Below, in pieces: positions 62,981 to 64,000 of a stretch of DNA of 64,000 nt. This stretch comes from Herbidospora daliensis (lineage in GTDB: Bacteria > Actinomycetota > Actinomycetes > Streptosporangiales > Streptosporangiaceae): positions 97,353-161,352 of the forward strand of contig NZ_BBXF01000003.1 in assembly GCF_001570585.1 (NCBI RefSeq), in the 5' to 3' direction. The position numbers and the translations under genes are program-made. The first letter of the stretch is position 1. Every line of letters begins with the position of its first letter. The notes beneath the pieces are model-generated. The model made no database searches, had not been told where the DNA came from, and saw nothing but the letters and a program-made list of their open reading frames with translations.

Positions 62981-64000
62981 CTAGCGGGAACGACGGAGGG
63001 TGAGAACCGTGACCTCGTCGACGACCTCGTCGTCGCAGAAGGCGCGGTGGTCCTCCTCGATGGCCTTGACGACCGCCGCGGGGGGCTGGTTGACGCAGCG
63101 CGCGAGCACTTCGGTCAGCCGCGCCTCGCCGTAGTTCTCCCCGGCCGAGCTGCGGGTGCCGACCAGGCCGTCGGAGTAGAGCACCAGCGTCTCTCCCGAG
63201 GCCAGCGTCAGTTCCTCGGTGGCCGGCACGGCCCCTTCTTCGAAGCCGAGCGGCACCCCGCCGCCCTCGGTGAAACGCACCCCGCCGTCGGGCTGGAGCA
63301 GCGCCGCCGGGTGGTGCCCGGCGGAGGCCAGCCGGACCTTGCGGCCCCGGACGAACCCGGCGGCGGCCATCACGAACAGGCCGGTGTGCTGGGCCAGCAG
63401 GGCGTCGTTGACCTTGCGCAGGGCCTCTCCGGGGTCGCGTTCGAAGGCGCTGAGCACCCGGATGCCGTTGCGGACCAGCGAGGTCACCGAGGCGGCCTCC
63501 TCGCCGCGTCCGGCCGCGCCGCCGATGACGAAGCCCCAGCCGCCCTTCATCGGGAAGACGTCGTAGAACTCCCCGCCGATCGCCCGCATGGCCGAACCGG
63601 GGTGGTAGATCGCGGCCGTCTCGAACCCGGCCACCTCGGGCAGCGAGCGGGGGAGCACGCCGCTGCGCAGCGCGTCGGCGGCGTTGGAGCTGCGCTGGAA
63701 GCTGCGCTGGGCCCGCAGGGCCAGCCCCAGGTGCGACCCGATCTCCTCCAGCAGGCCCAGGTCGGCCAGGCTGAAGGGCGGGCGGTCGCGCAGCCGTACG
63801 AGGGTCAGCACGCCCGCGACCTCGTCGTCGGACTGGATGGGGACCGACAGCAGCGAGCCGGCCTTCATCTGGGTCAGCACGTCGGCGCCGAGCAGGCTGT
63901 CGTCGCTGAGCATCTCGTGCACGACCCCGCTGCGGGTGGCCAGCACCCGGGCGACCAGCGGCGCGCCGGCCGGGTCGAGGGACTCGATCGCGCGCTGGAG
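62981..64000 (-). CDS. SpoIIE-family PP2C phosphatase with GAF domain (N-terminus outside window)
   Basis: The visible 339 residues (5' end beyond the window) hold a GAF domain (KAGSLLSVPIQSDDEVAGVLTLVRL) and a SpoIIE-type PP2C domain (AIGGEFYDVF, LVLYSDGLVGTR, DDEVVDEVTVLTLRR). In active relatives the first Asp is in GGDFYD and the second in GDVxGxG. Here they read GGEFYD and GGAAGRG, so one metal ligand is Glu and the other is lost. Catalysis is doubtful; a scaffold role is possible. It lies just upstream of the MEDS-STAS gene. Confidence 0.87.
   Translation of the reverse strand, partial: LQRAIESLDPAGAPLVARVLATRSGVVHEMLSDDSLLGADVLTQMKAGSLLSVPIQSDDEVAGVLTLVRLRDRPPFSLADLGLLEEIGSHLGLALRAQRSFQRSSNAADALRSGVLPRSLPEVAGFETAAIYHPGSAMRAIGGEFYDVFPMKGGWGFVIGGAAGRGEEAASVTSLVRNGIRVLSAFERDPGEALRKVNDALLAQHTGLFVMAAAGFVRGRKVRLASAGHHPAALLQPDGGVRFTEGGGVPLGFEEGAVPATEELTLASGETLVLYSDGLVGTRSSAGENYGEARLTEVLARCVNQPPAAVVKAIEEDHRAFCDDEVVDEVTVLTLRRSR

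Overview
The window is a gene-dense, very GC-rich actinobacterial chromosome segment. GTG starts, GTGA/ATGA stop-start overlaps, the uvrB ... pyrG-nudix-xerD-parA-scpA-scpB-rluB-aroH-tyrA-cmk-der order, an F420-type LLM oxidoreductase, an LprG/P55 lipid-export pair, MEDS/STAS and SpoIIE-type regulators and a Spo0M protein all point to a sporulating, filamentous actinomycete. Streptosporangiales is my best guess (inference from gene content; no rRNA is present to prove it). No tRNA, rRNA, CRISPR array, intact insertion sequence or prophage was seen.

Layout. 0-5.7 kb: Spo0M (partial), uvrB, a 5-copy tandem repeat leading into a SAM methyltransferase gene, a DUF4126 membrane protein and a hexapeptide-repeat acyltransferase. 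5.7-17.1 kb: the conserved core cluster pyrG, ADP-ribose-type Nudix, xerD (apparently starting with CTG), parA, scpA, scpB, a very repetitive RluB, aroH, tyrA, cmk, der, closed by a strong terminator. 17.1-28.4 kb: a NarL-type two-component pair, a membrane-fused multicopper oxidase with a DUF6220 partner, the MFS/LprG pair, a MarR regulator divergent from a cation-efflux protein, a phosphopantetheinyl transferase, an L,D-transpeptidase, aminopeptidase P and a CBS protein. 28.4-35.2 kb: a large secreted subtilase, Smr, VOC, DUF4190 and cupin proteins, and the PTS-type dihydroxyacetone kinase dhaKLM.

35.2-39.0 kb: a cell-surface locus with a sortase that carries a lipobox, a protein made of eight poly-Asp/GG[VI]x[TA]GxGG repeats, an OmpR-type two-component system and a small anchored protein with a poly-Asp tail; 11-bp direct repeats upstream look like the response-regulator site. 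39.1-46.9 kb: cyclase plus ThDP enzyme, PlsC acyltransferase, a rifamycin-monooxygenase-like gene behind a rifamycin-associated-element-like dyad, and a small operon (HTH protein, stand-alone Clp N-domain protein, serine hydrolase) whose promoter spacer is occupied by a perfect 11-bp-arm palindrome. 46.9-56.2 kb: LLM oxidoreductase, DUF305-like lipoprotein, DUF1996 and GH16 secreted proteins with discoidin domains (the GH16 gene has two CebR/LacI-like operators), a PD-(D/E)XK-like protein, a decayed IS5-type transposase in an otherwise empty 1.2-kb gap, and an unrecognised secreted protein. 56.2-64 kb: ROK kinase, proline catabolism (ProDH, PruA) divergent from a PucR-type activator, a GT4 glycosyltransferase, and a MEDS-STAS protein paired with a SpoIIE-family phosphatase whose metal-binding residues look degenerate.

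A recurrent feature is a TANNNT -10 hexamer 6-8 bases before the start codon of many monocistronic or first genes, which suggests frequent leaderless transcription and was used to choose several starts.
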